In this document: one piece after another, positions 1 to 12,607 of the stretch
Position numbering within the stretch: position 1 is the first letter of the stretch
Layout of the letters: the number at the start of each line of letters is the position of its first letter
DNA from: Nymphaea colorata
Taxonomy: Eukaryota > Streptophyta > Magnoliopsida > Nymphaeales > Nymphaeaceae
DNA length: 64,000 nt
Reading direction: 5' to 3'
NCBI RefSeq assembly: GCF_008831285.2
Contig: NC_045150.1
Coordinates: 4,850,001-4,914,000 of the forward strand
The notes under the pieces: generated by a model
Told to the model about the DNA's origin: nothing
Seen by the model: the letters and a program-made list of their open reading frames with translations, nothing else
Databases searched by the model: none
Made by a program: the position numbers and the translations under genes

Positions 1-962
1 AGAAAATAAGGAGGAGAATCCATTGTTAGATGAGCCAGAGGAAACTGTCCTACAAGCGGTGGTAGTTGTGGATGTGCACACTATAGCTGCACTAAAAATT
101 AGAGGTGCTAGGCGAAGGAGAAAAACAATTGGCCAAATTAGAAGTGGTAGAGGAAGTTGTAAAGAAAAACGACGATTGTGTGACATCGATGTAAGTAATC
201 TATGTCATTTATACAAGTACTTATAATTAAAGTTTCTACATTGGATAATATCTTTGACACAAGTTTCATGTTATAGAAATGCAAGTGCTGCCAATGGCAT
301 CTAGTCGTCAATTGGTATGAAGATTTGTCAGACTTCCAGAAGTAGAGATTGACAAGAATGTAGTTCTCGGGACAACTGTCTTTTGATGCCATGGAATTTC
401 AATGGGGGCCCCAGTATGCCCTAACACAAAAGTGAAATTCTCAGACAAACATATTTGTGTTTGATGGATTCGAGATAATGATCATTTTAAAAGACATTGC
501 TACGTTGTTGAGTTTGAAAACTCACAAAAAACTTATGCTCAGGACGTAGGTACAACTTGAGTGGAAAGAGCAGGCAATATTCTAGGGTTGACAAATTTGG
601 AATTCCAAAATGTTGTGGCTTTTGGAGGAGAGTCTATGTCAATAATTGTTGTAGCGCTACAAATAAATTGTAGCATGCAAAGCATGATGCACATTCACAA
701 AACAGACCAAACATTGAGGTCCTTTCTTCTTTATTTATTTGGTATGTGTCTTTTTAATGACAACTCAGACTCTAGAATGAGCTGGCTGTATGCCCAATTT
801 TTAGAAAATGTGGACTAGATTCACTACTAGGCATGAGGATCAACTATGCTAGCTTAATTGTATAGTCAGCTAGAGCTATTTAACAATGGGGTTGCATCCG
901 TGGGAGGATGTTGGACAATATCTTCATCATATAAATTTATTGCGAAAAGGATTATCTTTCAT
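1..962 (+). pseudogene. Plant mobile domain (PMD) gene, left-arm copy, first part
   Basis: The copy enters from outside the window with an acidic stretch encoding DEPEETVLQ, then a motif SGRGSCKEK shared with the right arm. A likely intron runs from GTAAGT near 192 to a TAG acceptor near 276; the right arm has the same donor and acceptor. Downstream, 300-560 encodes the PMD signature (WYEDLSDFQK, then TNIFVFDGFE-like), and 690-900 encodes the later PMD segment (FGMCLFNDNSD, then an SQLE-like helix). Stop codons and frame changes break the reading frame. PMD proteins occur both as host genes (MAIN/MAIL) and as passengers of transposable elements; the context here favours the passenger type. 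The copy is split at 962 by a gypsy insertion and resumes at 23,357. Confidence 0.7.
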
Positions 963-3958
963 TGTCACACCCTAACACATTGACCTACAAATAACCCTCT
1001 TTTTTTGTTAACACATAAAACATTGAGGTGCAATGACACAACAATTCAAAAGGAAATGAGCTATGCAAGTAAAAAACAGTGGGGCAAAGTTTTCATTATA
1101 TGATAAATTCAATTCATACAAAATCACATTACATTTCTCAATAATACGTATGACAAAAATGCCCAAACCACAACATTGATGCCTAACAAAAATAAGATAT
1201 CAATAAGACCAAAACATGATGCGCTGATACTACAATAGACCTAAAACCTCCCCAATAATACGTGAGTTCTGCCACCTGAACAACCTGCTGCCTTGGATCC
1301 GCCAAAACCTGAAAAATAAAATAACAGAAGGCTTAGCTTTCACAATATGACAACATACCAAATAAATTCCTAACCCTCTAAGATAATAGCTCAAATATGA
1401 AATATAGTAATTACGGAAACAAAACATTATCATGTCGTGATAGGGTAGGTAGTCGCAGGACTTGTCGTGGAAGTCCCTCACATACACCACAACATGTAAA
1501 GGCCACTCAATGACTATCATAACAAATTCATTAGTCACATGCAATTCATGTATAAACATATCATTCACAGTCACTTCATTCACATTCTTTTCATTTACAT
1601 TAACTTTAGTGAATTGACAGTTCCTGTGGGTGCAAACACAAACACATGCACATCACAGGTGACATACAGTCGAGAGACAACCCCGTAATGGCACGAAACA
1701 ATATGAATGCATTCAAACTGCAGTGGTAGAGCACTCGTCCATGGATGTGTAACTTACAAGGAGAGTTGCTTAGCCTTCCCTAGGACACCCAGGTTGGGAA
1801 GGTGGGAGCCCAACGCTCCAAGCACATCACACAACAATATCCTGAGGCCTTGCACCGCCTACGCTCTGAGCAAGCGAGACGAGTGGCGAAGGCGGGACGA
1901 CTCCCAAACATATTGCCACAACCCACTGGACTCACATCTATTAATCTTTCTTACTTATCATTATGATAACATGTTCACAATATGACCAGCTAGCACATGA
2001 GGTTGATTCACTTCACGAGTGCACCCATACCTCCAAACGCATCCACATGAGGGCTACACGTATAGCCATCATTCTTAGTTAGTTGTCATAACATTATAGG
2101 TACAACTGCCATTCAATTTCATTCAATTACATCATGCTCATAGCAATGCATACGAAACATTTTGCAACATTTGCATCAATCATGTCTTACAAAACTTAGC
2201 CGAATCACAGAGAGTAGTCTCGATCCATGATTGGCTCGTAACTGTCCTTTGCAATTATCATTCTATGATGTTTTCTAATGCACAATCGAGGTCGAGGAGA
2301 TTCTTGTCTCGATACCCCACCTTATTTGTTCTAAGCAGTTATCATTGCTAGCATGCACATGCAATTGCATAGTAATTTTAAAAACAAAATCAATCACATG
2401 CACACATTCATGTAGCAATAAGCACTTATAACACATACATCAATCACAAACACAACATAGGATCCTACGATCCTAAGAAACCATGCACTCAACATTTGGC
2501 CCTCAGGTAGAGATTTGCCTAGAATGCCTCTATTCCTATCTTACGTCACCAAAATACACAAAATGCCTTGAGCTTCGAACCTTGTCGCTCAAGGCCTGCT
2601 TGACGTGCCCGGTGTACTTGCAAACATAATCAAGCAATAAAATTTCTACTCATTTCGCTTTACAATCTATACAAGTTTGAAATAAAATCCTTGAGGCATA
2701 TGTCATCGCCTCAAGAGGGTGCCGATGGGTAGTATCGGCCCATAAAGCCCTACAATAAATCTCTTCCCAACTCTTTGAGGTTGTGACTAAACAATTTAAG
2801 CTTTGAGCTCTCAATTTAACTAATCACTAATATGTTTCTCACTTGCTTTCTTAGTTGAGACGTCAACCCCGCAATTAAGCTTCCCAACTTACATACTCTA
2901 TCACAACCAACACGCATTATACACATCGACAATAGCATGCGCGACGTGTTCATTACCCTTCTCCACAATATCAAAATCTCTATAATGCTTTCCAATCGCT
3001 TCGAAAATCAACCCGCCATGCTAAAAAGATAAATATACACATGGATCCTCGTCCCTCCAAAATAGTCTTAGACCTTCCCCAAAAAACAAAGTCGCTGGCA
3101 AGCATTCTAAATCATCAAATCTTAAGTCTCGCATGCACAATCAATAATTATACATGTGCTAACATAAAATATTAGACAATTTAAGCTTAATTAGCCTCAC
3201 TTACCCAACCTTTGAATCCAAACTACTGCAATCCTCCCGGCAGCCACCTCAAGTGTTCGGTTGATCCCCAACGGCGAAAATTAACCATTGCCATCACCTC
3301 CCAAGCCTTCAACTCACTGGTATGAGGGGAATGATGTGTCTCCAAGCTGCAATCTAATCCAACAGCCACAAAGAGTGAAAATCAGCGAAAAGGGAGTTTA
3401 AGAGAGGGGTCTGTTGTTAGAAGGGGCCCATGGTAGCTGTGAGGGAGGTTGAAGATGAGTGAGAGAGGACACGAGAGGATGGGAGTGGGAGGAGGCTGGC
3501 AGTAAGGAGAGAGAGCGATAGAGAGGGGAGACAAACAAAGTGGGGAAATCGAGCGGGAAATGGGGAGAGGGGGAGGAGGAGGCAAAAGAGACGGGGAGAG
3601 CTCGAGCAGATAGAGCGTGGGCAGAGGGAGTGGGACGACATAGGAGGGAGATAGTGATGATAGAGAGGGGAGATGGCATAAACAACGAGAGAGGGAGGAG
3701 GAGAAGAAAGAAGAAAGAAGGAAGAGACAAAGAGAGGTCGAGAGGGCTCACCTGAGTGCCGCCACCGCCCTTCACCTCCGTCGCCGCTGCCCTTCTTCCA
3801 CTGCCTGCTTCTCTATGTCGCAATAATCAACGAGATACGAAGGGGGAGAGAGCCAGTGACCAGAGAAGGCGGAGGGAGAGCCGGCGTTGGGCAAATCACA
3901 CAATGGATTTCAGGTCCGGGTTTGGATCCCGATCCAACCCGACCTGCCAAAATAGATA
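963..3958 (-). repeat. 3' LTR of the del-like element
   Basis: This 2,996-bp LTR is intact. On the plus strand it begins TGTCACACCC and ends ...CCAAAATAGATA, where the other LTR ends in ...CAGACA, so the terminal TG of the minus-strand start has mutated to TA. It contains a GA-rich tract (about 3,400-3,740) that produces spurious long ORFs on both strands. I see no gene in it. Confidence 0.85.
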
Positions 3959-4502
3959 ACGTCACATCCTACCCTCCTTAAATAAAATTTCGTCCTCAAA
4001 ATTTAGATCATACCTCAACATGAGAACAAGTGTGGATACTTTTTTTGCATATCATCCTCGAGCTTCCATGTGCTCTCCTTCAATCCATGATGTTGTCATT
4101 CCACTTTCACCAAAGAAATTCTCTTAATGCGAAGCACTTGTTTTCTTTGATATATAATTCTAATAGTTTTTTCTTCCATTGTCAAATCATCTTGCACTTG
4201 AATAGATTGAAAGTCAATCACATATGTAGGATCTGGTACATACCTTCGAAGCATGGAAACATGGAAAACATTATAAACATGACTCAAATTAGGTGGTAGT
4301 ACCAATTTGTATGCCACCTCTCCGACCTTCTCTAATATCTCAAAATGTCCAATGAACCTTAGGCTCAACTTTCCCTTATTGCCGAATCAAAAAACACCTT
4401 TATTAGGATAAATTTTCAAGAACACATGATCACCAACCTCAAAAGCCAACTCTCTGCATCGAATGTTGGCATAACTCTTCCGTCTACTCTGAGCTGTCAA
4501 TA
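3959..4502 (-). pseudogene. Gypsy integrase C-terminus and chromodomain remnant
   Basis: The minus strand reads the conserved end of a chromovirus polyprotein. It starts with AQSRRKSYA, then a LAFEVGDHVFLK motif, FIGHFEILEKVGEVAYKL, LPPNLSHVYNVFHVSMLRRY, and LVKVE, followed by a chromodomain-like tail (STWKLEDDMQKKYPHLF). Known chromoviruses use this region to target integration. There are two visible lesions: a stop after NKGVF at about 4,388, and a TGA where family members normally carry Trp just after LVKVE (about 4,096). The 5' side is cut off by the deletion at 4,502. No function is expected. Confidence 0.85.
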
Positions 4503-5558
4503 TGGGGCAAATTTTTCATTATATGATAAATTCAGTTCACACAAAATCACATCAGATTTCTCAATAATTCGTATGACAAAAATACCCCAACGACAACATT
4601 CTGCCTAACAAAAACAAGACATCAATAAGACTAAAATATGATGCACCGACACTACAATAGACCTAAAACCTCCCCATAGGATGTGAGTTCAGCTACCTGA
4701 TCAACTTGTTGACCCAGGTTCACCAAAACCTGAAAAATAAAAAAACAAAAGGCTTAGCATTAACAGTATGACAATATACTAGATAAATCCCCAACCCTCT
4801 AATGTAAGGGCTCAAACCTAAGATATAGCAATAACGAAAGCAAATCATTATCATGTCGTGATAGGGCATATAGTCACATGACTTATCATGGAAGACCCTC
4901 ACATATACCATGACATTTAAAAGCCACTCGATGGCCATCATAACACATTCATTAGTCACATCTCATTCACGCATAAACACATCATCCACATTTACTTCAT
5001 TCCCATTCTTTTCATTTACATAAGCTTTAGTGATTTGATAGTTCCTGTGGGTACAAACACAGATATGTGCACACTACAAGTGACCTACAGTCAGGAGACA
5101 ACTCTCGTGATGGCCCGAAATGGTATGGATCCATTCACACTGTAGCAATAGAGCACTCATACATGGATGTATGAATTCCAAGGAGAGTTGCTCAGCCTTC
5201 CTTAGGAGGTTGGGAAGGCAGAAGCCCAATGCTCCAAGCACATCACACAACAATATCATGGGGCCTTGCATCACATGAATTCCGAGCAGGCGAGGCCAGT
5301 GGTGAAGGCAGGACAACTCTCAAACACATTGCCACAACCCACTGGCCTCACATCTATTAATCTTTCTTATTTATCATTATGACATCACATTCACAATATG
5401 ATCAGCTAGCACATGAGGTTGGTTCACTTCACGAGTGCACCCATACCTCCAAACGCCTTCACATGAGGGCTACACATGTAGTCATAATTCCCATCCAGCC
5501 GTCATAACATTACGAGTACAACTACCCTTCAATTTCATTCAATTACATCATGCCCATA
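4503..5558 (-). repeat. 5' LTR of the del-like element, first part
   Basis: It is directly homologous to 1,080 onwards of the 3' LTR (shared TGGGGCAAA start and the block around TTCATTATATGATAAATTC). It lacks about 117 bp of the LTR end, which was lost with the internal deletion. The segment is interrupted at 5,558 by the Tat-like gypsy and resumes at 21,457. Confidence 0.85.
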
Positions 5559-8500
5559 TATTCGCACCCCAGTCTTTTTCTCAAGGGGGTTAAAATGCGA
5601 ATCAGCAAAATTTTTTTAAATTGAGGTTTTGAAAAATATCTTAAGGGAAAGGGATCCACCCATCGGTACGAGGTCCAACCGTTCCTACCGCCTTTAACAG
5701 GGGTAGTTGGACCAAGGACTAAGAATCATTTGGATCATATACGAGTTTTTGATTCAAATCCTATATGCTTATGCATTGAGGTTTTAGATTCAAGAACCGA
5801 AATTCATTTTAAATGAGTAATTTGAACTCCTTTTGAAGATTAGAGGATTTTCAAATTGGTTCAAAAACCTTAGTTTTTGGGCTATTCGATTTGAAATACA
5901 CAATTCTTGAGGATTTTGAAGAGCGAAATTGAGTCATTTGTTGTGAACTCTAGATGGTTCATGAGTTGAAATTGTGATCAACTTTTAAAAAATAGCTAAG
6001 TTTCCTTAGCAAAAAAACTTGATTTTTTGAATTCTTCTTTTGCCAAATCGTGTGATTTGGTTAGGTAAAGTTCATTCTTTTGATGAAACATAGGTTCCAA
6101 ACGTATTATTTTCCAAACATACTTTGGCCAAGAATATGAATGCATTGCTCGTGTTTTCTTTTGAAGTGAAGAGAAGTTTACAAATTCTTGTTGCAATATG
6201 ATTTGGTCACTTTTTGCAGATCAAATTTGAATCACTTAACTTCTTGAGAATGTGCATGTGGTGCTATTGATTTAGAGTGAAAGTGAATGCATGAAATGAG
6301 AAAGGAAACTATATGGAACATTCATTCTTCCCTCTCTCATAACCTCTCAAGATTCGTTTATATGAAACATACATTCTTCACTCTCTCAGAATCTCTCAAA
6401 GTCCATCCATTGTAATTACATGTCATACAATCTACACACAAATATTGATTTTAATTAAAATGTAGGACTTTTTCTAAATGTGCTTATTATATGATTAAGC
6501 ACATGAATTAGAGATGTAGTCCATAAGCTTGAGACTTAACATAAAATTATCAAAATGATGAAAAATACACAAATGATGCCAAAATCAATCTTTGAAATAG
6601 ATGAGAGACATGTATGACATCCACTTTTGTCTCAAGATAGCCAAAAAATTAGATCTTATATTGATTTAGATGGCTGAAAGTTGTGGACATTGATTCCAAT
6701 AAAGAGCTTGTTTCTTAGCTAGAAATGAGAAGTCGTTCATCAAATTTCAAATTTTGTACTCATGAAATCGTCAACTTCTTTGGATGGTTCTAGGATAGTT
6801 GGCATTTCAAACATGTAAAATTTGACATTATTAAACCAATTCCTATAAAACATGATCTGATTTCAATAACGTACATAGATCTTATGTATGGATTGCTGAA
6901 ATTAAGCAAATTTTAAAATGAAATGAAAATGATCTCATAACTTGGTATTATGAAAATCAAAATGATTTGTTTTCTTAGACCAGTTTGGAAACGTGTTCCA
7001 ACCTGATTTTAAGAGAGGAAAACAATTTTTAACAAAAGATTGAACACATATATGTATATATATAACAATGTATACATACACGTACCTCACTTCTTCAAAA
7101 TGAAATTTTATCATGGGACCGCATGACTCATGAATCATGATGATTCATGGATGGGTTCTTTTATGTAGGAAGACTGAAAACTTGTTTCAAATCTTCCTTA
7201 CTACCCTTGATCAATTAAATAAAGAATGAAACAAAAGAACTTTAAATAGAATGAGATAAATGAATACTCAAGCTAGTTCATCCTTAATTTCGCCATGCAA
7301 AGGTCGATTACATTCATGAGAATGCATCCATGCTTAATAGGCTTTTTTCGTCATATATATATTGCAGCAAGATCACTCTCTCACCATGGGATTCTATCAT
7401 GGTGGGGAGTTCAAAATGGTTTTAAGCTGGTTGTTTTGAAAGGGACATGGCCTTGGAGCCCATTCCAAAATTTGATACATAGTTTCATCTTTAAGAAAAA
7501 TCGATGTATGCATGCATTATGCATTAACATGTACATTTAATCGTATGTTTTTCCTAGCTGGACATCATGTTCAGCCATGAAATACACAAAAATAAACCCT
7601 CCACACGAGTTGCTGAAATTAAAATTAACTAACGAGAAGCCAAAATAGACGAGAAATGAGTTTAAATCACCTACCTTGCGGTCGGTCTTCATACTTGATC
7701 TTCGCCTTCACTTGTTTTCTAAATCGAGCAGTCCTGAGCAAGAATCCAAGCTTGGATTCGAGCTTAGCAAAGCTAGAAGTAGAATAGCTTGCTTGCACGA
7801 TCTAGGTGGGCTGGGCTAGGTGTGGTCAACCTTGGTTTAGACCTAGCTGACCAACTTTGACGAAAATTTTGGACAAAAATACCCTTGTACAGGGTTTTGC
7901 CTTATTTTGTGCTATTTATTTATTTTTGTTTGAAATCGAGCTTGTTAGGTTAAAAGCCAGTTTCTAAGCTCCAAATTTCATTGAATTATGATTATCCAAT
8001 TAAAATTTGAATAAAATTTGAAAATTCTATTAAATTTGGCTCGAAAAGGGTATTTCCATCCATAATTTGATTGATGACGGATTTCAACTGAATCAAACTT
8101 TCGTTTGAAAAATTGAATTTTAATTTGGCATTTGATTTATGCATTTGACAAATCCAAATGTTTATTTGCCATTCATAAACCAATTTGGGCTCTATAATCT
8201 CAATTTGGCCATAGAGGGGCAAAATTGTTCAGATTGGTCAATTTTGACCAATTGGCAAAGTCAAAGCTCATTTGTGAGTAGTTTGACTTTGTTTGATGTA
8301 ATTTGATAAATTTGAGTCAAGAAAGCTCTTAATTGAGCTAAATTATACTTTGACTGAGTTTAGTCAAAGTGGGTTTGGTTCGATCAAAGTCTATTTTCGT
8401 CCATTAATTGGATCGTGAAACAAACCTACTTTTTGGCCAAGCTGAGCTCATGTTGATTGAGCCTAGTTGGGTGAACTAGGGTCGAACCTACTTGAATTAA

Positions 8501-9110
8501 GTGGGTTTGACCAACCTAGTTATGGATTTTCGAAGATTGAAAACTCTTTAAAGAGGACCTAGTTAAAGAAGAGAGAGATGCATAAATGTTTCTCTCTTCC
8601 TAGGTTTTTAGTTATGATATCATTCATTTCTCCTTGAAAATGATTTTATTTAATTGGAAGAAAACTTTTATTTATTTATTTATTTTAAATGGGGGGGAGA
8701 CCCCTGGGGGCCTCTTGACCACACGGGCTAGGTGGGGCTCACACGTGGGTCCCACGGTATTCTAGACTGAATTAGATCCAATTCTTGGATCTAAGTCAAA
8801 ATTTGAATTTTCCAATTGGATTTGAATTTCAAATGACATTTGTAATTGAATTTGGATTTCAAATGACATTTGTAATTGAATTTGAATTTCAAATGACATT
8901 TGTAATTGAATTTGGATGTCAAATCCTAATTTGGACATAGTTTGGACTCATAATCTTGCATTGGGATTCGTGTCATGGGTTAAATTCATTATTCGAACCC
9001 AAATTGTGGGTAGGTTTGAAATTGGCTTTGAAATTGTAAAATTTCACAATTCTTTTGTGAATTTTTCACATTACTTCAATTTTGATGTGAAAAAATTTGG
9101 GATGTTAACA
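5559..9110 (-). repeat. 3' LTR of the Tat-like element
   Basis: It is homologous to 17,573-21,451. On the plus strand it begins TATTCGCACC, against TGTTCGCACC in the other LTR, so its outer TG is mutated to TA, and it ends GATGTTAACA. Relative to the 5' LTR it lacks about 390 bp near 7,797, the stretch that includes the TATA box. It has a 30-bp unit in three exact-length copies at 8,821-8,910, where the 5' LTR has one. Confidence 0.9.
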
Positions 9111-9125
9111 GATGCCCCTCTTTGC
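9111..9125 (-). other. Polypurine tract of the Tat-like element
   Basis: On the minus strand the purine-rich GCAAAGAGGGGCATC directly precedes the 3' LTR start (TGTTAACATCCC). This is the expected position for plus-strand DNA priming. Confidence 0.75.
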
Positions 9126-10204
9126 TGTTAAGGAAGTTGAAGAATTAACTTAATAGCAGAATTTACAAGCCAAATTTTTGCAAATTGAAATTGAAAAATC
9201 TACTTTTCAAGTGATGTTGAACCAACCCTACTCGAGGGGAAATGATAGGCATAAACCTGAAATAAGAAGATTTTCCTCTTTCTCACGGGAGACTTTGTAG
9301 AGGAATTAATGTTGGTCGAAAAATTTTGCAATTGTGAAAGTTTTTGCGTTTGATGTTTGGAGAACTTAGCCTTTGATGTCTTTTAGACCATTGGCAAGTG
9401 CTTTTTCTCTCCTTTTACTTAGTTTTTCGCCTATTCACTTTTGCTTTTAAATTTTAATTTTCTCTTTTTGAGCCGCCCTTCACTCTTGGGGAAAATTCCT
9501 CACCACTCCAAAAGCTACTACGGAGTTCCATCGCTTTGGCAGTTTTGTGTAGTTTGTTTTGTGCAATATCAAGTCTATCGGGCTTTCTTTTGAACCCCTT
9601 GTAGCGAGCTTTAGGCCGGTAACTCCTAGACCAGTTGGCCTTAGGGTACCAAGTGTAAAACACTCCGCGGACTTACTTGCTCGAATTCAAAAGGCTTTAG
9701 GAGACTTAATATAAGCAAAATGTTCGTGGATTGCTTTTTAGATTCACGGTGTAAGCATAGGTCGTATGCCCACCCGCGCCTAAAAGCTTTGAACCAGAGA
9801 AACAACTACACTCACCCCGAGCTCATCGCTCAACTCATTTTGCTTGATAGCTTTTTCTTGTATCTTGCCAAGGTCCTTTAGGTCACAATGACTTTTTCTT
9901 GTGGCATCTCATGCTAGACCTTTACAAGTGCCAATTGTCGGAACCAACATTAATTTCTCGACATTAATCCCTCAATTTCATTGAAATTTCTTACATATTT
10001 CAAGCCAATGCCTTTGCTGTTGTCCTCGAGACATGGGCTGAGTTTGAAAATTTTGATGCTTTTTTTTTTGAAACTAAGGGATACTATGCCCCTTAGTTGT
10101 TTTGAAAATTGGTAAAAATGTGCTTATTAAAGCACAATTGTTTCAAAATCATTGATTTGCAAATTCAAGTATAGAATTTCTTGAGATGCAAAGCATTAAT
10201 CGGA
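9126..10204 (-). other. Non-coding 3' region of the Tat-like element
   Basis: About 1.1 kb lies between the integrase stop and the polypurine tract. No conserved ORF was recognised. Long 3' non-coding segments are common in Tat-branch elements. Confidence 0.6.
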
Positions 10205-10963
10205 TCAGGGATTTCGACCCCATCGGCGAATCAACCGATAAGAATTGTGGGGTAGAACCTCCTTGACGACACAAGGTCCTTTCCAGTTCGGTGCCCATTT
10301 TCCTTTAGGTATATTCCTGAGTGGAACTATAGATCTTAGAACAAGATCATTTACCTGAAATTTTCTCTCAATGACCGATTTGGCATAATGTCGGGCGACT
10401 CTCTTGTGATAGACTTCAGCGCGCTCTGCTGCTTGTAGTCTTTTCTTATCTAAGAGGTCTAATTGAGCAAGTCTCTTTTTTTGATACTTGCTAATTGGGA
10501 GTTCAATGAGAGCAGCAAATTTCATTGCTGGTTTTTGGACATGTAATAGAAGAACAATTTCCGTTCCATATACTAACTCTACTGGTGTAGCATTGGTGGT
10601 GTCCGAATTGTGGTTCGATATGCCCAAAGTGCATTGTGCCTTTTCTCGTGCCAATGTCGGCCTGTTTCAACAGTCCTTTCTAAGTCACAAACCAAAATAT
10701 TGTTGGTTGCTTCTGCCTGACCATTACCTTGGGGGTAATATGGGGCAGAGAAGTGATGTTGTATTTTGTGTTTGTGACAAAGATTGCACACTTTCTCATT
10801 TTTAAAATGAGTACCGTTGTTAGAAACGATATCGTGCGGGATGCCAAATCTACACAAGATTTTTGTGGATGAAGAACACTACATGTCGTCCTTCGTTTGT
10901 TTTTAAGGTGATTACTTCGACCCATTTGGTGAAATAATCTGTAGCTGCAAGAAAATCCGCCAT
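10205..10963 (-). pseudogene. Integrase core and C-terminus of the Tat-like element
   Basis: The minus strand encodes the catalytic core and C-terminal part of a gypsy integrase: ATDYFTKWVEV (first Asp), FGIPHDIVSNNGTHF (second catalytic position), YYPQGNGQAEATN (Glu region), TPVELVYGTE, then WAPNWKGPCVV. The second catalytic Asp is replaced by Asn (codon at 10,819-10,821). The frame shifts several times (about 10,857 and 10,600-10,650). The zinc-binding N-terminal domain is missing because a deletion near 10,960 joins the archaeal-type RNase H straight to the core. Integration of cDNA into the genome would be its normal role; this copy cannot do that. Confidence 0.88.
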
Positions 10964-11500
10964 ATTATGTGTACAAGAGAAATTCAATTTGAGGTAGTAA
11001 GGAATCATTTTCTTGTCTGGTGTAATGAAAAGTATCTCAATGCCTGCCCTACCTGTGCTTTTAGATCCATCAAAATATATCTCCCAAATTGGCTCTGGTT
11101 CAGTCGTTAGGATTTGCTCATATGAAAAATCATCATCTGTTTTGATTTCTTTAGATAGAGGAAAATCTGCCAACTAATCTGCGATGGCTTGCCCCTTGAT
11201 TGATTTTTGTGACACATATTCCAAATCATATTGCATCAATAAAACCTGTCACTTTGCTATCATTCCATTCAGAAATGGCTGTTCGAGGGTATATTTGAGT
11301 GGATTAAGTTTGGATAAAATTTTAACTTCGCATGCCAATAGGTAATGTCTTAATTTTTGACACATCCATACCAAGGTTAAGCAAGTTTTTTCCATGTGCA
11401 AGTAGTTCTTTTCATACTGCACAAATGTCTTACTGATGTAATAAATGGCATGTTCTATTCGACATCATTCTTCATATTGAGCCAAAAATCCACCACAGGC
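10964..11500 (-). pseudogene. Two RNase H domains of the Tat-like element
   Basis: After RT, 11,174-11,500 reads the usual gypsy RNase H (FLAQYEE, YYISKTFVQYEKNYLHMEK, LACEVKILSK) with stops. Then 10,964-11,173 reads an archaeal-type RNase H start (LADFPL, WEIYFDGSKSTGRAGI, FITPDKKMIPYYLKL, CTHNMA). The second domain breaks off at THNMA and continues directly into integrase, so its last part and the integrase finger were deleted together. A duplicated RNase H is characteristic of the Tat lineage. Confidence 0.82.
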
Positions 11501-12607
11501 TCAATTGTTGACTGTGATGTAAAGAAGTAGAGGTTTTCCCAGAATTGGAGGTTTTAAAATTGGTGGGCAAAGAAAATACTTCTTGATCTTTTCAAATGAG
11601 GCTTGACATTCATGTCTCCATTCAAACTTGACTCCTTTCTGCAGTAAATGGTTGAAGGGTTCACATCTTATGGCAAGATTAGATATAAACCTTCTAATTG
11701 ACTGAATTCTGCCTTGCAAGCTGCGTAGCTCCTTAAGTTTTGTTGGCGGTGGCGTCTCGATGATCGCCTTTGCTTTGGAGGGATCCATTTCGATTCCATT
11801 TTTGCTAACCATAAATCCCAAAAGCTTACCAGATTCCATACCAAATACACAGTTTTGTGGATTCAACCTAAACTTATATTGTAAGAGTCTATCAAAAACT
11901 TGAGAAAGAATGTTGATGTGATTATCCCTTTTTTTTTACTTAATTAGTAGATCATCTACATATGCATCCATGATTTGATGCATTTGATCATGAAAGATAG
12001 CTGCCATAGCTCTTTGATATGTTGCCCCAGCATTCTTCAAGCCAAACGGCATTACTGTATAGCAGAAGGTGCCCCATAGGGTTGTAAACGATGTTTTGGC
12101 TTGATTTTGAGCAGCCGGTTTGATTTAGTTATAGCCAGAATATCCATCTATAAAGGAGAACATAGCATGACCTGCAGTACTGTCTACCAACAAGTCGATG
12201 TTTGGAAGTGGATAGTCGTCCTTTGGTGTGGCTTTATTCAAATATCTGAAATCGATGCAAAGTCAAATTTTACTATTTTTCTTTGAGACTACCACAATGT
12301 TTGCTAACTATTCAGGATAGTCGATTGTTCGGATGAACCCTGCCTTTAGTAGGTCTTCTAGGCCTTCCTTAACTTGCCCGTCAAGACGAGGGTCTAGTTT
12401 CCTCAACTTTTGTTTGATTGGCTTGCATTCTGGTTTCAATGGTAGTTGATGCTCGACTAATTTTGTATCGAGTCCTGGCATGTCCTCATAAGCCCATGCA
12501 AATGCTTCTTGATGCTCTTTGAGGAAGTATATCAACTCTTTTCTTTTACCTGCTGAGAGACTTGTTCCGATTTGTAAAATTTTTGGATTCTCTTCTTCTC
12601 TAGACAT
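11501..12607 (-). pseudogene. Reverse transcriptase of the Tat-like element
   Basis: The N-terminal part (12,308-12,607) includes HQEAFAWAYEDMPGLD and a VKEGLEDLLKAGFIRTIDYP segment, typical of gypsy RT. The catalytic box reads YVDD on the minus strand at 11,951-11,962 and is intact. The connection domain at 11,501-11,866 shows FGMESGKLLGFMVSKNGIE and a CEPFNHLLQKG motif. The stretch 11,867-12,307 carries the core RT but with frameshifts. RT copies the element RNA into DNA in cytoplasmic particles. Confidence 0.88.

Noticed and set aside
1715-1790. tRNA-like stretch (AGTGGTAGAGCACTCG resembles a D-arm)
   Set aside because: No matching acceptor stem or T-arm follows, and the second LTR copy at 5,145 differs at these bases. 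It is part of the LTR.
3382-3823. Long overlapping ORFs on both strands
   Set aside because: They lie in a GA-rich tract of an LTR and arise from base composition; no conserved residues. The same applies to 22,743-23,216.
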